This document shows positions 44,870 through 53,963 of a stretch of DNA of 64,000 nucleotides, piece after piece. Source of the stretch: Candidatus Nanopelagicus limnes (lineage in GTDB: Bacteria > Actinomycetota > Actinomycetes > Nanopelagicales > Nanopelagicaceae); NCBI RefSeq assembly GCF_002287885.2, contig NZ_CP016768.2, positions 992,001 through 1,056,000 on the forward strand. Reading direction: 5' to 3'. Position 1 is the stretch's first letter. Each line of letters opens with the position of its first letter. The position numbers and the translations under genes were made by a program. A model generated the notes under the pieces. It saw only the letters and a list, made by a program, of their open reading frames with translations, was not told the DNA's origin and did not search any database.

Positions 44870-46324
44870 ATGAGCGATTTTGAGTACGCAAACGCGCCTG
44901 AGTCAAAGGCAATTGCAAATATTTCACCAAGCTATGGCCTGTTTATTGGCGGTAAGTTTGTAGATCCTAAAAAAGGAAAAAGTTTTAACACTATAAATCC
45001 AGCCACTGAAGAGTTGTTATCAAAGGTTGGTTACGGCGATAAATCTGATATCGATGCAGCCGTAAGAAGTGCTAGAGCTGCATACACAAAGATATGGTCA
45101 AAAATGCCGGCAAAAGAGCGTGGTAAATATCTATACCGAATTGCTCGAATTATGCAGGAACGGGCTCGCGAGTTCGCAGTTGTGGAAACTTTAGATAACG
45201 GCAAGCCGATAAGAGAATCTCGTGACACAGATATTCCACTTGCTGCTGCACATTTTTTCTATCATGCTGGCTGGGCAGACAAATTAGAATATGCCGGTTT
45301 TGGAAGTAAGCCAAAACCACTTGGTGTGGTTGGGCAAATAATTCCTTGGAACTTCCCATTATTAATGCTTGCTTGGAAAATTGCGCCAGCACTTGCTGCT
45401 GGAAATACAGTTGTATTAAAACCAGCTGAAACAACTCCACTTACTGCACTTTTATTTGCACAAGTTTGTCAGCAAGCAGGACTTCCAGATGGAGTAGTAA
45501 ATATTGTTACCGGTGATGGAATTACTGGAGCTGCCCTAGTTAATCATCCAGATGTGAACAAGGTTGCATTTACTGGTTCGACAGAGGTTGGTAAAGCAAT
45601 AGCTAGATCAATATCGGCAACTAAAAAAACTGCCACACTAGAGCTTGGTGGCAAAGCTGCCAATTTAGTATTTGAAGATGCTGCAATTGATGAGGCAGTT
45701 GAGGGAATTATTAATGGTATTTTCTTTAATCAGGGCCATGTTTGCTGCGCAGGTTCACGTTTAATTATTCAAGAAAATGTTGCTGATGAAGTATTAGAAA
45801 AACTTAAAAAAAGAATGAGCCTGATTCGAGTAGGTGATCCGATGGATAAGAACACAGACTTGGGAGCAATCAACTCAAAAGAGCAGTTAAATAAGATTGA
45901 AGAGATATCTAAAACTGGTGATGCTGAGGGAGCCAATAGATGGTCACCGGATGTAAAACTTCCAACAAAAGGATTCTGGTACCCACCAACTATTTTCACA
46001 GGTGTTACGCAATCACATCGAATTGCTAGGGAAGAAATATTTGGTCCAGTTTTATCAGTTCTCACATTCAGAACACCAGCTGAGGCAATCGAGAAAGCCA
46101 ACAACACTATGTATGGATTATCTGCAGGAATCTGGAGCGATAAGGGTGCAAAAGTTTTATGGGCTGCTAAGCAATTAAAGGCTGGCGTGATCTGGAGTAA
46201 CACATTTAATAAATTTGATCCTGCAAGCCCATTTGGCGGATACAAAGAGTCAGGTTGGGGTCGTGAAGGTGGACGCCACGGTTTAGCAGGTTATTTAACA
46301 TCTGATTCGAAGGTGAATAAATGA
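44870..46324 (+). CDS. NAD(P)-dependent aldehyde dehydrogenase
   Basis: 484 residues, full-length ALDH: PWNFPLLMLAWK (cofactor entry), FTGSTEVG, general base in LELGGKAANLVFED, and the nucleophile in NQGHVCCAGSR, then EEIFGPVLS and the bridging domain. By context it oxidises acetaldehyde from DeoC to acetate. GGAG five bases before ATG. Ends in an ATGA overlap with a half-length paralogue. Confidence 0.93.
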   Translation: MSDFEYANAPESKAIANISPSYGLFIGGKFVDPKKGKSFNTINPATEELLSKVGYGDKSDIDAAVRSARAAYTKIWSKMPAKERGKYLYRIARIMQERAREFAVVETLDNGKPIRESRDTDIPLAAAHFFYHAGWADKLEYAGFGSKPKPLGVVGQIIPWNFPLLMLAWKIAPALAAGNTVVLKPAETTPLTALLFAQVCQQAGLPDGVVNIVTGDGITGAALVNHPDVNKVAFTGSTEVGKAIARSISATKKTATLELGGKAANLVFEDAAIDEAVEGIINGIFFNQGHVCCAGSRLIIQENVADEVLEKLKKRMSLIRVGDPMDKNTDLGAINSKEQLNKIEEISKTGDAEGANRWSPDVKLPTKGFWYPPTIFTGVTQSHRIAREEIFGPVLSVLTFRTPAEAIEKANNTMYGLSAGIWSDKGAKVLWAAKQLKAGVIWSNTFNKFDPASPFGGYKESGWGREGGRHGLAGYLTSDSKVNK

Positions 46325-47163
46325 GCTCACTAGATATAAACAAAACTTATAAGTTATTCATTGGTGGTGCTTTCCCACGTAGTGAATCTGGTCGAGTCTA
46401 TGAAGTTAAAGGTGCCAATAAAAAATTCTTAGCTAATCCTGTTCTGGCATCTAGAAAAGATTTAAGAGATGCAGTCGTTGCCGCTAAATCTGCCCAATCT
46501 GGTTGGGCAAATGCAACCGCCTTTAATCGCGGGCAAATTCTTTATCGAATTGCAGAGATTATGCAAGGCAGAAGTGAACAATTTGTTGAAGAGATCTGCG
46601 CACTTGAAGGTGTAACAACAAAGGCGGCAAAACTTCAAGTAGCAGAAGCGATTGATACTTGGGTTTGGTACTCCGGTTGGTGTGACAAGTTATCTTCTAT
46701 TTCTGGGTCACAAAATCAAGTTTCTGGTCCGTTTTATAACTTTACAACTCCAGAAGCTTTGGGAGTTATTGCATTATTTGCCGAAGGCAAACCTTCATTA
46801 CTTGGCGCAGTACGCACGTTAGCTCCAGTACTTGCTGCTGGAAATTCAGCTATATTAATTGCCAGCGAGTCATATCCCCTACCAGCAATAACTTTAGGTG
46901 AAGTAATCGCAACAAGTGATGTGCCAGGTGGAGTTGTAAATATTCTCACTGGTAAAACTTCTGAGCTTTTGCCTTGGATTGGCTCTCATATGGAAATCGA
47001 TGGCGTAGATGTGGCTGGATTAAATAAGAAGCAGGAGGATGAAATTAAGCTAGTAGGCGCAGATAACTTAAAACGTATTTCTAGATTTGCACCAGCTAAT
47101 CATCCAGAGAGGATTTTAAGCTTCATGGAGCATAAAACTATTTGGCACCCGATCGGTATTTAA
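46321..47163 (+). CDS. Half-length aldehyde dehydrogenase paralogue without catalytic domain
   Basis: 280 residues. Aligns by eye with the first ~240 residues of ALDH: LFIGGAFPRSESGRVYEV, NRGQILYRIAEIMQ, TPEALGVIALFAEGKP and TLAPVLAAGNSAILIASES. It stops before the NAD loop GSTxxG is completed and lacks both the general-base glutamate and the nucleophilic cysteine. The entry motif PWNFP reads LFAEGKP. The frame is intact and ATGA-coupled to the true ALDH, so it is likely made in similar amount and could be a structural subunit. Similar tandem pairs occur beside deoC in other actinobacteria as far as I recall. Confidence 0.75.
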   Translation: MSSLDINKTYKLFIGGAFPRSESGRVYEVKGANKKFLANPVLASRKDLRDAVVAAKSAQSGWANATAFNRGQILYRIAEIMQGRSEQFVEEICALEGVTTKAAKLQVAEAIDTWVWYSGWCDKLSSISGSQNQVSGPFYNFTTPEALGVIALFAEGKPSLLGAVRTLAPVLAAGNSAILIASESYPLPAITLGEVIATSDVPGGVVNILTGKTSELLPWIGSHMEIDGVDVAGLNKKQEDEIKLVGADNLKRISRFAPANHPERILSFMEHKTIWHPIGI

Positions 47164-48258
47164 CTACTCAGCTGATATCACTGCGTAAGCAGGTTTAACT
47201 ACCTTTTCTATAATTTCTAGTCTTTCCTCAAAAGGGATAAATGAACTCTTAAGTGCATTTACAGTTACTCGTTGTAAATCGGTAAATTTCCAGCCAAACG
47301 ATTTAACACATTCTGACATTTCATTACTCATTGAAGTCCTGCTCATTAATCGATTATCGGTATTTAGAGTTACGCGAAAACGTAATTTTGCCAGCATGCC
47401 AATTGGATGCTCAGAGTAAGTTTTAGCGGCACCTGTTTGAAGATTTGAGGTTGGGCAAAGCTCAAGTGGAATTCTGCGATCTCTGACATATGATGCAAGT
47501 GGGCCAAGCTTTGGTTTATCCCCGCTAAAGTCAATGTCATCAATAATTCTTACGCCATGCCCAAGACGTTCTGCGCCACAGATTTGAATAGCCTCCCAGA
47601 TGGATGGCAATCCATAAGCTTCACCAGCATGAATTGTGAAGTGAGCATTCTCTTTACGCAGATACTCAAAAGTTTCTAACTGGTTTGATGGTGGAAAGCC
47701 ATCTTCTGGTCCTGCAATATCAAATCCAACAACTCCTTTATTTCGATACTTAACAACTGCTGCAGCTGGTTCTTGGGATCGATTATTTTGTCGCATGCCG
47801 CAAAGTAATGATTCAACTCTTATTTTGTTACCTTCACTTGCTGCCTCTGCCATTCCTTGTTTGTAACCTTCAAGAGTTGCCTCAACAACCTGATCAAGAG
47901 TTAAACCTTGTTCAGTGAATAACTCAGGTGCACCTCGCACCTCCGCATAAACCACACCATCTCTTGCTAGATCAATTGCGCACTCTCTTGAAACTCGAAT
48001 GATCGCTTCTTTGCTCTGCATAACTGCAATTGTGTGTGAGAAAGTTTCAAGATAGCGCACCAATGAGTGTGAATTACAGGATTCTTCAAACCAATCTGCA
48101 AGCTTTATCGGGTCATCAGTTGGTAACTTCTTGTAACCAATTTGTTGAGCAATCTCAATAATAGTTTCAGGGCGCAAACCACCATCTAAATGATCATGTA
48201 ATAACGCTTTTGGAACGCGTTTAATCTGATCACTTGTAGGTGTTTTATCTAAAGACAC
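47164..48258 (-). CDS. add: Adenosine deaminase
   Basis: 364 residues. Zinc ligands in HDHLDGG (H21, H23), [10 protein letters not shown], the HGVRI proton shuttle and [10 protein letters not shown]. Deaminates adenosine and deoxyadenosine to inosine forms that PNP can split. GTG start directly after the deoA stop (TAA-GTG), with GAGGGG as ribosome-binding site. Last gene of the nucleoside import operon; its stop abuts that of the convergent ALDH paralogue. Confidence 0.94.
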   Translation of the reverse strand: MSLDKTPTSDQIKRVPKALLHDHLDGGLRPETIIEIAQQIGYKKLPTDDPIKLADWFEESCNSHSLVRYLETFSHTIAVMQSKEAIIRVSRECAIDLARDGVVYAEVRGAPELFTEQGLTLDQVVEATLEGYKQGMAEAASEGNKIRVESLLCGMRQNNRSQEPAAAVVKYRNKGVVGFDIAGPEDGFPPSNQLETFEYLRKENAHFTIHAGEAYGLPSIWEAIQICGAERLGHGVRIIDDIDFSGDKPKLGPLASYVRDRRIPLELCPTSNLQTGAAKTYSEHPIGMLAKLRFRVTLNTDNRLMSRTSMSNEMSECVKSFGWKFTDLQRVTVNALKSSFIPFEERLEIIEKVVKPAYAVISAE

Positions 48259-49554
48259 TTACCCCTCAATTCTTTCAACAACTAATGGTAATCGCTTAAC
48301 TTCATCATCTTTACCACCAATTGAAAATCCACCAACTAACGCATCTATTGCGCGTTCAAATCTTGCTACTTCATCTGTGTGTAGAGTTAAAATCGCTTGA
48401 TCCTTTGTAACTAGATCCCCTGGTTTGGCATGAATTTCAATTCCAGATCCAAGTTGTAAAACTTCACCTTGTTTTTGTCTACCTGCTCCTAATCGCCATG
48501 CTGCAACGCCAACTTTCATTGCATCTAAATTTAAAAGCTTTCCAGATGCAGTTGCCTTAATTTCCATTTTCTCTTTCGCAACTGGCAATGGCGCATCATT
48601 ATCTCCGCCTTGCGCTGTAATCATTTTTCGCCAAACATCCATTGCCATGCCGTTTTTTAATGCTTCCTCTGGTGAAACTTTAGGTTTTATGCCAACCGCA
48701 TCCAGCATCTCATTTGCCAACAAAAGAGTTAATTCGATGACATCACTAGGTCCACCACCAGCTAACACCTCTAGTGTCTCCCTGATTTCAAGAGCATTTC
48801 CAGCAGTTAAGCCAAGTGGCACATCCATGGCAGTAACAAGTGCTCGGGTTTTTACACCTGCATTTTTTCCTAAATCAACCATTGTTCTAGCGAGTAATGC
48901 TGCATCCTTTGGATCGCTCATAAAGGCACCAGAACCAGTCTTAACATCTAGCACTAAAGCACTTGTTCCTTCGGCAATTTTCTTACTCATAATTGAGGAT
49001 GCAATTAATGGAATTGCTTGCACGGTTCCTGTCACATCACGCAGGGCATAAAGTTTTTTATCAGCTGGTGCTAACCCGGCACCTGCTGCGCAAATAACTG
49101 CGCCACATTCTTGAATTACTTTTAACATCTCCGCATTGGAAAGATTTGCTTTCCAGCCTTTAATAGATTCCAACTTATCTAGAGTTCCTCCGGTATGACC
49201 TAGCCCTCGGCCTGATAGTTGTGGCACCGCAGCACCGCATGCTGCTACTAAAGGTGCGAGTGGCAAAGTAATTTTGTCGCCAACACCACCAGTTGAATGC
49301 TTATCAACTGTTGGGCGATCAAGCATTGACCAATTCATTTTTTCACCACTTGCGATCATGGCTTCGGTCCATTTAGAAATTTCTCGATTATTCATTCCGT
49401 TAAGCAAAATTGCCATCAGTAATGCTGACATTTGCTCGTCTGCTATAACACCTCGAGTGTAAGCATCGATAGTCCAGTCGATTTGTTCATTACTTAATTC
49501 ATGTTTATCGCGCTTTGCTGAAATGATTTCAACAGCAGCGAATTTTTCACTCAT
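48259..49554 (-). CDS. deoA: Thymidine/pyrimidine nucleoside phosphorylase
   Basis: 431 residues. KHSTGGVGDK phosphate-binding motif, SGRGLGHTGGTLDKLE signature, RDVTGTV and SIMSKKIAEG, with the C-terminal beta domain. Releases thymine or uracil with (deoxy)ribose-1-P, which the mutase and DeoC of the facing operon can use. ATG overlaps the cdd stop as ATGA. Confidence 0.95.
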   Translation of the reverse strand: MSEKFAAVEIISAKRDKHELSNEQIDWTIDAYTRGVIADEQMSALLMAILLNGMNNREISKWTEAMIASGEKMNWSMLDRPTVDKHSTGGVGDKITLPLAPLVAACGAAVPQLSGRGLGHTGGTLDKLESIKGWKANLSNAEMLKVIQECGAVICAAGAGLAPADKKLYALRDVTGTVQAIPLIASSIMSKKIAEGTSALVLDVKTGSGAFMSDPKDAALLARTMVDLGKNAGVKTRALVTAMDVPLGLTAGNALEIRETLEVLAGGGPSDVIELTLLLANEMLDAVGIKPKVSPEEALKNGMAMDVWRKMITAQGGDNDAPLPVAKEKMEIKATASGKLLNLDAMKVGVAAWRLGAGRQKQGEVLQLGSGIEIHAKPGDLVTKDQAILTLHTDEVARFERAIDALVGGFSIGGKDDEVKRLPLVVERIEG

Positions 49555-49937
49555 TTAAGGTCCTCTGGACCAAACCCCCAAGGCAATAGATATGACAGTG
49601 GCTTAGGGCCATCAGGTGTCATAAACAACATTTCATTACCGCCATGTTCAAACAATAACTGGCGACAACGACCACATGGAGATAGATACTCACCTTTACC
49701 ATCAACACAAACCACTGCGATTAATCTGCCACCACCTGTAGCAGTTAATGAAGAGATAAGTCCACACTCTGCGCAAAGGCCAACGCCATAACTTGCATTC
49801 TCACTGTTACAACCAACAACTATTCGCCCATCTGAAACTAAGCCAGCTACGCCAACTTTAAAATTTGAATAGGGAGCATAAGCTTTTTGCATAACATCTT
49901 TAGCGGCTAAATGCAGTTGCTCCCAGTTAATATCCAT
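49551..49937 (-). CDS. cdd: Cytidine deaminase
   Basis: 128 residues, the homotetrameric form. Zinc ligands C55, C88 and C91 with catalytic E57 (CAE and CGRC motifs). Converts (deoxy)cytidine to (deoxy)uridine for phosphorolysis by DeoA. AGGAG lies upstream and the permease gene ends 25 bases before. Confidence 0.95.
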   Translation of the reverse strand: MDINWEQLHLAAKDVMQKAYAPYSNFKVGVAGLVSDGRIVVGCNSENASYGVGLCAECGLISSLTATGGGRLIAVVCVDGKGEYLSPCGRCRQLLFEHGGNEMLFMTPDGPKPLSYLLPWGFGPEDLK

Positions 49938-49962
49938 GGGCTAATTCTCCTACGAAATTAAA

Positions 49963-51219
49963 CTATTTATTACCGCGAGAGTATGGGATTCCATCTGCTG
50001 CAGGCGCTCGAACACGTCCTACCAAGCCAGAAACCGCAATGATTGTGGCAACGTAAGGAACCATCAACATTAGTTCTGATGGTAGGGCTACGCCGGAGAT
50101 TGAAAGATTACTTTGTAGACTGTTAGCAAAACCAAAAAATAGTGCAGCTACAAGTGCCCCTCGTGGCGTCCATTTACCAAAAACTAAGCAAGCAAGGGCG
50201 ATGAATCCTGCACCAGCAGTCATCGACTGAGAGAAAATTCCAACGGCGCCGATTGTAAATACTGCGCCACCTATACCCGCCACCAATCCAGCAAGCATTA
50301 CATTTCTAAATCTTAATTTATTAACATCAATTCCAACTGAATCAGCCGCAATAGGAAGTTCACCAACAGCTCGAGTGCGAAGGCCCCAACGAGATTTATG
50401 CAAAGCTACTTGAATCAAAATAACGATTGCATACATTATGTAGACAATTATCGTTTGATTAAACAAAACAGGACCAATTATTGGGATCCTAGACAAAATA
50501 GGAATAGGTATCGCTGAAAAACTTCCTGCAGCATTCCAAGTGCTGTCATAAGGCACAAGCAGGGTTGAATAAAAGAAATTAGTTAGCCCTAAAACCAAAA
50601 CATTTATAACAAAACCAACTATAACTTGGTCTACTTTAAAGTTAATTGCAAAGTAAGCCAAGATCAGTGATACCAAAGCACCAGCAATTGGCGCTGAGAT
50701 TAATCCCCAAAGTAAATTCTGTGTAAGGCTTGCAACTATCGCAGAGATGAAGGCTGCAAATAGTAATTGGCCTTCAATGGCAATATTTATAACACCAGAC
50801 TTTTCGCAAAGTAATCCAGACATAGAACCAAAAATCAGTGGAACAGCTAGCAAAAGTGCTGCTTGAAGTAACCCAGTAAATGGGATGAATTTTCCAGCTG
50901 CTGCCCAACATAGGAATGACATGATGCTGCCTAAGCCAAATACAAAACTACCAAAGGATAAGGATTTATCTGACTTAAAGCCTAAGTAAGAAAGCCCAAC
51001 TCCAAACAGTGCCAAGATCATAAATATTCCAGAGCCAACTCTTGAACTAATACTCCACTCACTTAACAACTTAAATTCATCGCCAAGAATAAATCCAAAA
51101 GTAATTGGTTCAGTTTTCTTAGATGTCAGATAGAAAATAGTCGTGAAAACACCAAACAAGCCCAACATCGTATAAACACTCTTTTGCTTACGTTTTTGTA
51201 CTAAATTCAACTCTGCCAT
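49963..51219 (-). CDS. Nucleoside ABC transporter permease 2 (BMP-linked, NupQ-like)
   Basis: 418 residues from ATG at 51219, which overlaps the previous stop as TAATG; an upstream TTG is less likely. About ten helices, with an extended N-terminal part (three helices) and the branched-chain-type permease core (GLLCEKSGVINIAIEGQLLF, ADSVGID). Resembles the second permease of B. subtilis YufPQ-type nucleoside importers. Confidence 0.88.
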   Translation of the reverse strand: MAELNLVQKRKQKSVYTMLGLFGVFTTIFYLTSKKTEPITFGFILGDEFKLLSEWSISSRVGSGIFMILALFGVGLSYLGFKSDKSLSFGSFVFGLGSIMSFLCWAAAGKFIPFTGLLQAALLLAVPLIFGSMSGLLCEKSGVINIAIEGQLLFAAFISAIVASLTQNLLWGLISAPIAGALVSLILAYFAINFKVDQVIVGFVINVLVLGLTNFFYSTLLVPYDSTWNAAGSFSAIPIPILSRIPIIGPVLFNQTIIVYIMYAIVILIQVALHKSRWGLRTRAVGELPIAADSVGIDVNKLRFRNVMLAGLVAGIGGAVFTIGAVGIFSQSMTAGAGFIALACLVFGKWTPRGALVAALFFGFANSLQSNLSISGVALPSELMLMVPYVATIIAVSGLVGRVRAPAADGIPYSRGNK

Positions 51220-52394
51220 TAGCCGTTCCAACCTTTAGCAGTTAAAGTCTTTGATTCAACGCTATTTTTCAATCTGAAGACTCGCTTTAGCAGCATCGGA
51301 GTTGCGATGAATAAGACTATTAAGGCTTGAATAACTTGAACAATTTCTGATGGCGTACCAGTATTGGAAAGCAAAGTTCTGCTGCCAGTTTGAAGTGCGC
51401 CAAAGAGTAATGCTCCCAGCAAGGTTCCAAGTGGAGTTGCTTGCCCAAGTAGAGCTACCGTGATCGCATCAAAACCGATGCTGCCAGCAATTCCCGCAGT
51501 TAAAGAGTACTCAGTACCAATTAGATGTACTGCCCCACCTAATCCAGCTAAACCGCCACTAATAAACATCGTTGCAGTTGTTACGAATGGAACTGAAATT
51601 CCTGCAGTCCTAGCTGCATTTGAGTTTGCTCCGACTGCCCTAAATTTAAAGCCGATAGTGCTTCTCGTTAATAACCACCAAACAAACAAAGTGGTTGCCA
51701 GCGCTATAAATATTCCAAAATGTAATCTTAAATCGCCACCAAATATTTTCGGTAACTGAGCGCTGCTATTTACTTCAGGTGCGATCGGGTCTTGCCGTTC
51801 TGCCCGCAAAAATGCCTGAGTTTTCAGCAACCAAAGAACAAACAAGGAAGCAATGTAATTGAGCATAATAGTTACAATTACTTCGTGCGCTCCTGTTTTT
51901 GCTTTAAGCAAACCTACAAACCCGCCAAATAAACCACCGAGAACTATTCCAACTATTAAAACAAGTGGAACATGAATTAGCGGTGGCAATTCATAAGCAA
52001 ATCCAACATAAGAAGCACCAATCGCTCCAAAAATAAACTGACCCTGAGCTCCGATGTTAAACAGGCCAGATCTAAATGCTAGAGCCACAGCCAATCCTGC
52101 AAATAAAAGTGGAACTGCAGTAACAATTGTTTCTGAGAGTGGATAGAACCCACGGAAAACTCCAGATTCCCTTGCCAGATTAACATCGTAAATAGAACCT
52201 TGGAATATTGCTAAATAAGAGTTGCCAATTCTTGATCCTGCTGATGTTAAGAATTTTCCTGGTGAACTTAGTTGTCCCATAATCACAGGATCTGAGAGAA
52301 CAATAATTATTCCACCAATAAAGAATGCAAAAACAAAGGATAGAAATGGTAATAATGCATTCTTTCTAAACGCCATAAGGAATCTAGTAATCAC
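51219..52394 (-). CDS. Nucleoside ABC transporter permease 1 (BMP-linked, NupP-like)
   Basis: 391 residues, eight to ten helices, with FRSGLFNIGAQGQFIFGA and ARTAGIS motifs of the LivH/YufP permease family. Forms the channel with permease 2. GTG start overlaps the ATPase stop as GTGA, giving tight stoichiometric coupling. Confidence 0.88.
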   Translation of the reverse strand: MITRFLMAFRKNALLPFLSFVFAFFIGGIIIVLSDPVIMGQLSSPGKFLTSAGSRIGNSYLAIFQGSIYDVNLARESGVFRGFYPLSETIVTAVPLLFAGLAVALAFRSGLFNIGAQGQFIFGAIGASYVGFAYELPPLIHVPLVLIVGIVLGGLFGGFVGLLKAKTGAHEVIVTIMLNYIASLFVLWLLKTQAFLRAERQDPIAPEVNSSAQLPKIFGGDLRLHFGIFIALATTLFVWWLLTRSTIGFKFRAVGANSNAARTAGISVPFVTTATMFISGGLAGLGGAVHLIGTEYSLTAGIAGSIGFDAITVALLGQATPLGTLLGALLFGALQTGSRTLLSNTGTPSEIVQVIQALIVLFIATPMLLKRVFRLKNSVESKTLTAKGWNG

Positions 52395-53884
52395 TTGATG
52401 CCTGCCATCATTAAGCCTAGTTTTTCTCTAGATACATCAGAATCTACTACTCCGACAATTTCACCTTTATAAATTACCGCAATTCGGTCAGCCAACTCCA
52501 TTACTTCATCTAACTCACTACTAATCAGCAATATAGCTTTTTTATTAGCTCGCTCAGCAAGTAATTTCTCATAGACAAATTCAATAGAACCAACATCTAG
52601 TCCTCTGGTTGGTTGTGCTGCAACAACTAATTTAACTTCGCGTGAAAGCTCTCGCGCAAGTACTACCTTCTGCTTATTTCCACCAGACAGTGAAGAGGAA
52701 TTATCCTCAATGCTTTGTGTTCTAACATCAAATTCTTTTACTAATGTTGTGGCATTATTTTGAATATAGGCTCTATTTAATTGTCCTCTGCTTGCAACAG
52801 GTTCTAAATCGTGAACATCTAAAATCAAGTTTTCTGTGATTGAAAAGGTGGAGATTAATCCATCCAGTTCTCGAGATTCTGGAATGTAGGCAATTCCAGC
52901 CCGCAATGAATCCCTAACCGTAAAACCTTGAATCTCTTGTCCATCTAATTTTATGGAGCCGGATGAATGTTTCTCAAGGTTAAGTAGCGCCCTAGCTAAT
53001 TCAGATTGTCCATTGCCTTGAACACCAGCAATAGCAACAATTTCTCCAGCGCGAATATTTAAAGAAAGATTGTTTATAACTTTACGGCCAGCATCATTAA
53101 ATATATTTAAGTTGTTGATCTCTAGAACATTAATACCAGGGTTAAAGGCCACTTTATTAGGCGCTAAATCAACTTGGCGTCCCACCATCAGATTAGCTAA
53201 CTCCTCTTGTGAAGCGGTTGGTAGTTGAGTTCCTACCACCTTGCCCAACCTAATAATTGTTATCTTGTCGGCTACTTCTTTAACTTCTCTAAGTTTATGG
53301 GTAATGAAAATAATTGAAGTCCCCTTAGATTTTAAGACCTTCATAACATTTAGCAACTCATCAGTTTCCTGGGGAGTTAGGACTGCTGTTGGTTCATCTA
53401 AGATCAAAACCTTGGCGTCATACATAAGCGCTTTAACTATTTCAACTCGCTGCTGCACACCAACAGGTAAATCTTCAATAATAGCGTCTGGGTCAATATC
53501 AAATTTAAACTCATCAGATAACTTCTTAATTTTTGTTTTAATCTCAGCCAAACTCATAATGCCAAACTTAGATTTTTCGCGTCCGAGCGCAATATTTTCT
53601 GCCACCGTAAACACTGGAATTAACATGAAATGCTGGTGCACCATACCGATACCATGCTTAATTGCATCTGATGGTTCATAGATTTTTACCGTCTGATCAT
53701 CAACAAGAATCTCGCCAGAATCTGGCTGCAACAGACCATAAACAATATTCATTAAAGTTGATTTGCCGGCACCGTTTTCGCCAAGAATGGCGTGAATTTC
53801 ACCTTTACCGACTTTTAAATTTATTTGGTCATTTGCAATTAAATTGCCAAAACTTTTGGATACTCCCCTTAACTCTAAGGGCAT
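52391..53884 (-). CDS. Dual-domain ABC transporter ATPase (BMP-linked, NupO-like)
   Basis: 497 residues from ATG at 53884 (AAGGAG six bases upstream). Two ABC domains. The first has Walker A GENGAGKST and DEPTAVL with signature VGVQQR. The second has a degenerate Walker A GVQGNGQSEL, LSGGNKQK signature and AQPTRGLD in place of D-E, typical of sugar/nucleoside RbsA-type ATPases. Energises nucleoside import. A strong hairpin lies between it and the binding-protein gene. Confidence 0.92.
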   Translation of the reverse strand: MPLELRGVSKSFGNLIANDQINLKVGKGEIHAILGENGAGKSTLMNIVYGLLQPDSGEILVDDQTVKIYEPSDAIKHGIGMVHQHFMLIPVFTVAENIALGREKSKFGIMSLAEIKTKIKKLSDEFKFDIDPDAIIEDLPVGVQQRVEIVKALMYDAKVLILDEPTAVLTPQETDELLNVMKVLKSKGTSIIFITHKLREVKEVADKITIIRLGKVVGTQLPTASQEELANLMVGRQVDLAPNKVAFNPGINVLEINNLNIFNDAGRKVINNLSLNIRAGEIVAIAGVQGNGQSELARALLNLEKHSSGSIKLDGQEIQGFTVRDSLRAGIAYIPESRELDGLISTFSITENLILDVHDLEPVASRGQLNRAYIQNNATTLVKEFDVRTQSIEDNSSSLSGGNKQKVVLARELSREVKLVVAAQPTRGLDVGSIEFVYEKLLAERANKKAILLISSELDEVMELADRIAVIYKGEIVGVVDSDVSREKLGLMMAGIK

Positions 53885-53903
53885 CAACTACTCCTTAATG
53901 TAA

Positions 53904-53933
53904 CTGGGTGAGTTAGAAATCTAACTCACCCAG
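53904..53933 (-). repeat. Perfect 14-bp hairpin between the binding-protein and ATPase genes
   Basis: CTGGGTGAGTTAGA pairs with TCTAACTCACCCAG across AA. In the mRNA it falls after bmp and just before the ATPase ribosome-binding site, with no long U tract. It is likelier to stabilise the bmp 3' end or attenuate read-through than to be a full terminator. Confidence 0.65.
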
Positions 53934-53942
53934 CAATAGTGC

Positions 53943-53963
53943 TCGACTAAAATTTATAGTCGA
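53943..53963 (-). repeat. 7-bp inverted repeat directly after the bmp stop
   Basis: TCGACTA and TAGTCGA flank AAATTTA. It is immediately downstream of the bmp stop codon and next to the larger hairpin, so the two may form a tandem stem structure. Confidence 0.4.
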
